Below, in pieces: positions 61,207 through 64,000 of a stretch of 64,000 nucleotides of DNA. Source of the stretch: Teredinibacter haidensis (lineage in GTDB: Bacteria > Pseudomonadota > Gammaproteobacteria > Pseudomonadales > Cellvibrionaceae); NCBI RefSeq assembly GCF_014211975.1, contig NZ_CP060084.1, positions 1,302,001 to 1,366,000 of the forward strand, read 5' to 3'. Positions within the stretch are counted from its first letter, which is position 1; every line of letters begins with the position of its first letter. Under the pieces are notes generated by a model. The model did no database searches. It had not been told where the DNA came from and was given only the letters and a program-made list of their open reading frames with translations. The position numbers and the translations under genes are program-made.

Positions 61207-64000
61207 ATGGATATAGCAATTATTGGTGTTGCATGTAAGTTTCCGGAGGCAATAAGTCCCGACCAATATTGGAAAAATCTCACATCTAAGCGTTCCTGTA
61301 TATCTGAAATTCCCGTGTCTAGGTGGGATTGGAAGGAGTACTGGGGAGATCCTAAGAAAGGGGATAATAAAAGTTTAAGTAAGTGGGCCGGGTTTATTGA
61401 CGGCGTAGATAAATTCGACGCCAATTTCTTTGGTTTGCTTCCAAAGGTAGTGTCAACGATGGATCCCCAGCAAAGAATTTCTTTGGAGCTGGCGTGGGAG
61501 TGTCTTGAAAATGCGTGTATTGCCCCCTCTACGTTGAGAGGGTCTCGTACCGGCGTATTTTGCGGCGTTTTCAATCACGACTATAAGGAACTTCAGGAAG
61601 GCCAGCGCATTAATATCGAAGCACACCATAGTACAGGTACGGCTTCTAGCATAATAGCCAATCGAATTTCGCACTATTTTGATTTCAAAGGACCTAGCTT
61701 CCCAATTGATACAGCTTGTTCCAGTTCCTTAAATGCGGTTCACAGCGCGATCCAGGCTATTGAATATGGCGATTGCGATTTAGCTCTGGCTGGCGGTGTT
61801 AATCTGATTTTAACACCAACACGTCATATATCCTTTTCAAAAATGGGGATGTTGTCGCCTACAGGCCGATGTAGCACATTTGACGATTCTGCGGATGGAT
61901 ATGTGCGGGGCGAGGGCGCGGGCTTTCTGCTCATGAAGCCTTTAACTCAGGCTTTGGCAGATGGTGATATTATCCAGTGTGTTATTAAGGGTAGTGCAGT
62001 CAATCATTGCGGTGAAACTTATACGTTAACCTACCCCAGCGCCGAAGCACAGGCAGACGTGATATGTGACGCGCATCGACGTGCAAATGTCCCATTAAGT
62101 TCAGTGAGCTATGTAGAGACTCATGGTACCGGTACGCCTAAAGGTGACCCGATTGAAATTGAAGGTTTAAAGTTGGCTTTCGATCGAATGGCGAAAGAAC
62201 AAAAAATAGATCTAAGCGAACTGGAATGTCATCTAAGCGCTGTTAAAACAAATATCGGGCATTTAGAAGCGGCCGCAGGAGTAGCCGGAATTATTAAAGT
62301 GATTCAGTCTTTCAAGAATAGAGAACTGGCTCCGCTTCAAAATTACCAGGCTCTGAATAGTCGAATTAGGTTGGATGATACGCCTTTTAAAATCGTAAAA
62401 GATGCTACTAATTGGCAGAAATTGGTGAAAAATTCGCAGATTTCAGCGCCCTTGAGAGCTGGTATATCCTCATTTGGATTCGGCGGAACGAACGCTCACA
62501 TTGTATTGGAGCAACCGCCGGAAAAGAAAATAAAGCGGCAAGCTCAACATTCTCACTACCTTGTTTTAGTTTCAGCAAAAACTAAAGACAGCTTGTTTTC
62601 TGCCAAGAATAAGCTGAAAGATTGGATTGGGAATGACGGACGGAAAGCCAGAATGCAGGATATCTGTGCTGGATTGGCAATAGGTAGAGATCACCTAAAC
62701 GTACGTTCGGCGTATGTAGTAAAAAATCATAGTGACTTATTGACCGCTTTACACAAAGATATCGATCTAGGTGTCGACCATTGCCGTCAAATTAATATTG
62801 ATGATGTAGAAGTTTTTGAATATTCCAGTAAAAAAGCTACGGCGTTTATTGATGCGCACTTAAGCGCGACGGCTAAAAATCGCAATATAGAAAAATTATA
62901 TGGGGTTCTTCTGGAGCTCTATTTACAGGGGGCAAAATGGGATTTTTGTAAGTTATTCCCTACCAAAAAAACACAACGGATACAGTTGCCAACATATGCA
63001 TTTGAGAAAAATTCATACTGGATTCCCGAGGGGAATAGGCAAGGTTTCAGCGCTGGCGCTATGTTGCACCCACTGGTTCATGAAAACACTTCGTCCTTGG
63101 AGGAGCAACGTTTTACGAGTCATTTTACAGGGCGTGAATTTTTCCTAAAGGATCATATAGTACAGGGAAATAAGGTATTACCAGCGGCGGCATATTTGGA
63201 AATTATTTGCGAGACATTGATCCGCTCTGCGGAGGCAGGAGAGGTAGATAAGTCCACCATTGAAATTAGAGATATGGTGTTTTTAAAGCCTTTAGTTGGT
63301 CGTGATGAACATTCAGAGATGAGAGTTAAAATCTTTCCATCACAACCGACATTTTCGTTACCAGAAAATTCGACATATATCACTTTTGAAGTTGCAAGTG
63401 GGTTTGAAAACTCCATAATCGATATTAATTGTCATGGTAGTGCCCTCCTTAGCGAAGGAGTTCGCGGAAACGATCCGATTGAAGGATTTTGGACGGATAC
63501 GCCTAAACAATTTAAAAAAGAAGAAATTTACGTATTATTAACCCAGCTGGGATTTAGTTATGGAGTATCTCATCAATCGATAGTCAAGCTGAATCTTTCT
63601 TCTGATGCCGCGTTAGCTGAGCTTTCTCTGCCTGATTCCATTGGAGAAATTGATAATCAATATCGGATTCATCCGTCAATAATTGATGGCGGTTTGCAAA
63701 GTGCCGTAGTTTTATTGAGCGAGATATGCCAGGAAGAAAAATCCGACGCTAAAACAATTTTACCATTCTCTATTGATCGCGTAATCGTGAGTGAACGATT
63801 ACTGAAATCCTGCTTTTCTCTTATTAAGATCCAGGATGTTAGTGGTAAAAATGGCGTAAAAAAAGTTGATATTCTGTTTTTTAATAGCAATCCTTTCGAG
63901 GGTATGGCTATACCGTCTGTAGTTATTCAGGGGCTTAATTGTCGTGAGGCGCTTCTAACGGCTCGGTCAGAATCAGATTGCGTGCGCGATAATGGTGATA
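61207..64000 (+). CDS. Polyketide synthase, KS-DH start of a trans-AT-type module (partial)
   Basis: Open from ATG 61207 (GGTGAG at 61196-61201) to the window edge, at least 931 codons. Residues about 1-440 are a ketosynthase: VACKFPE, Cys171 in DTACSSSLNAVHSAIQ, His306 in THGTGTPKGDPIE, His352 in KTNIGHLEAAAGVAG, FGFGGTNAHIVLEQ. A linker follows, ending RIQLPTYAFEKNSYWIP (the LPTYxF motif after a KS). From about 620 is a DH domain: His650 in HIVQGNKVLPAAAYLE and Asp827 in HPSIIDGGLQSA. No acyltransferase lies between KS and DH, as in trans-AT PKSs. The 3' end lies outside the window. Confidence 0.92.
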   Translation, partial: MDIAIIGVACKFPEAISPDQYWKNLTSKRSCISEIPVSRWDWKEYWGDPKKGDNKSLSKWAGFIDGVDKFDANFFGLLPKVVSTMDPQQRISLELAWECLENACIAPSTLRGSRTGVFCGVFNHDYKELQEGQRINIEAHHSTGTASSIIANRISHYFDFKGPSFPIDTACSSSLNAVHSAIQAIEYGDCDLALAGGVNLILTPTRHISFSKMGMLSPTGRCSTFDDSADGYVRGEGAGFLLMKPLTQALADGDIIQCVIKGSAVNHCGETYTLTYPSAEAQADVICDAHRRANVPLSSVSYVETHGTGTPKGDPIEIEGLKLAFDRMAKEQKIDLSELECHLSAVKTNIGHLEAAAGVAGIIKVIQSFKNRELAPLQNYQALNSRIRLDDTPFKIVKDATNWQKLVKNSQISAPLRAGISSFGFGGTNAHIVLEQPPEKKIKRQAQHSHYLVLVSAKTKDSLFSAKNKLKDWIGNDGRKARMQDICAGLAIGRDHLNVRSAYVVKNHSDLLTALHKDIDLGVDHCRQINIDDVEVFEYSSKKATAFIDAHLSATAKNRNIEKLYGVLLELYLQGAKWDFCKLFPTKKTQRIQLPTYAFEKNSYWIPEGNRQGFSAGAMLHPLVHENTSSLEEQRFTSHFTGREFFLKDHIVQGNKVLPAAAYLEIICETLIRSAEAGEVDKSTIEIRDMVFLKPLVGRDEHSEMRVKIFPSQPTFSLPENSTYITFEVASGFENSIIDINCHGSALLSEGVRGNDPIEGFWTDTPKQFKKEEIYVLLTQLGFSYGVSHQSIVKLNLSSDAALAELSLPDSIGEIDNQYRIHPSIIDGGLQSAVVLLSEICQEEKSDAKTILPFSIDRVIVSERLLKSCFSLIKIQDVSGKNGVKKVDILFFNSNPFEGMAIPSVVIQGLNCREALLTARSESDCVRDNGD

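Overview
This window is the distal part of a very large sedentary chromosomal integron (superintegron) from what looks like a marine gammaproteobacterium, followed by a short stretch of insertion-sequence debris and the start of a polyketide biosynthetic locus. From 1 to about 53,740 the DNA is a head-to-tail array of about 92 gene cassettes. Each ends in an attC site that starts with an R'' core (..TAACAA..) and ends with an R' core (..CG|TTA..), with crossovers falling every 0.35-1.9 kb. Because attC sites lie 3' of the + strand genes, the integrase gene and attI must lie beyond the left edge; no integrase gene is in the window. The organism call (marine Gammaproteobacteria, for example Cellvibrionales or Oceanospirillales) is an inference from the integron, the protein families and the moderate base composition.

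About half the cassettes (48) belong to four repeated, essentially gene-less families: A (23 copies, about 410 bp), B (13 full copies plus one truncated, about 466 bp), C (6 copies plus a tail at the left edge, about 415 bp) and D (5 copies, about 460 bp, with a possible reverse-strand 77-codon ORF). Together they fill roughly 20.6 kb. Family A carries a hairpin whose arms covary between copies, which suggests a structured RNA or single-stranded DNA element. This is the most unusual feature of the window.

The coding cassettes carry the usual integron mix: secreted or lipoprotein orphans, small membrane proteins, two GNAT acetyltransferases, a VOC protein, a NIPSNAP protein, a YafK-type L,D-transpeptidase, a divergent DUF2938/MerR pair with its own operator, an orphan ParA ATPase, three toxin-antitoxin pairs (BrnT/BrnA near 15 kb, YefM/YoeB near 25 kb, Phd/VapC near 37 kb) and several candidate defence or nuclease genes (OLD-family ATPase-nuclease, HEPN-like protein, zinc-ribbon/DUF4145, coiled-coil membrane protein, PD-(D/E)XK-like and HNH-like proteins). 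One cassette holds a T6SS-style lysozyme effector with an in-frame stop plus a secreted candidate immunity protein. Two coding cassettes are present as near-identical duplicates.

Near 49.3 kb the array is broken: a frameshifted outer-membrane-protein cassette has lost its attC and runs into a CdiA-like toxin fragment, a small lipoprotein and a truncated IS110 transposase. Cassettes resume at about 52.3 kb and end at about 54.1 kb in a truncated B cassette, a C-type attC fragment without core sites and an IS3 remnant.

From 54.5 kb the character changes. A reverse-strand pair encodes a KAS III-like ketosynthase and a membrane protein with a C-terminal Fis-type helix-turn-helix. Then come a decayed IS66 element (57.2-59.3 kb), 1.9 kb with no recognisable gene, and the 5' part of a large polyketide synthase (61,207 to the window end) with KS then DH and no acyltransferase between them, the pattern of a trans-AT PKS.
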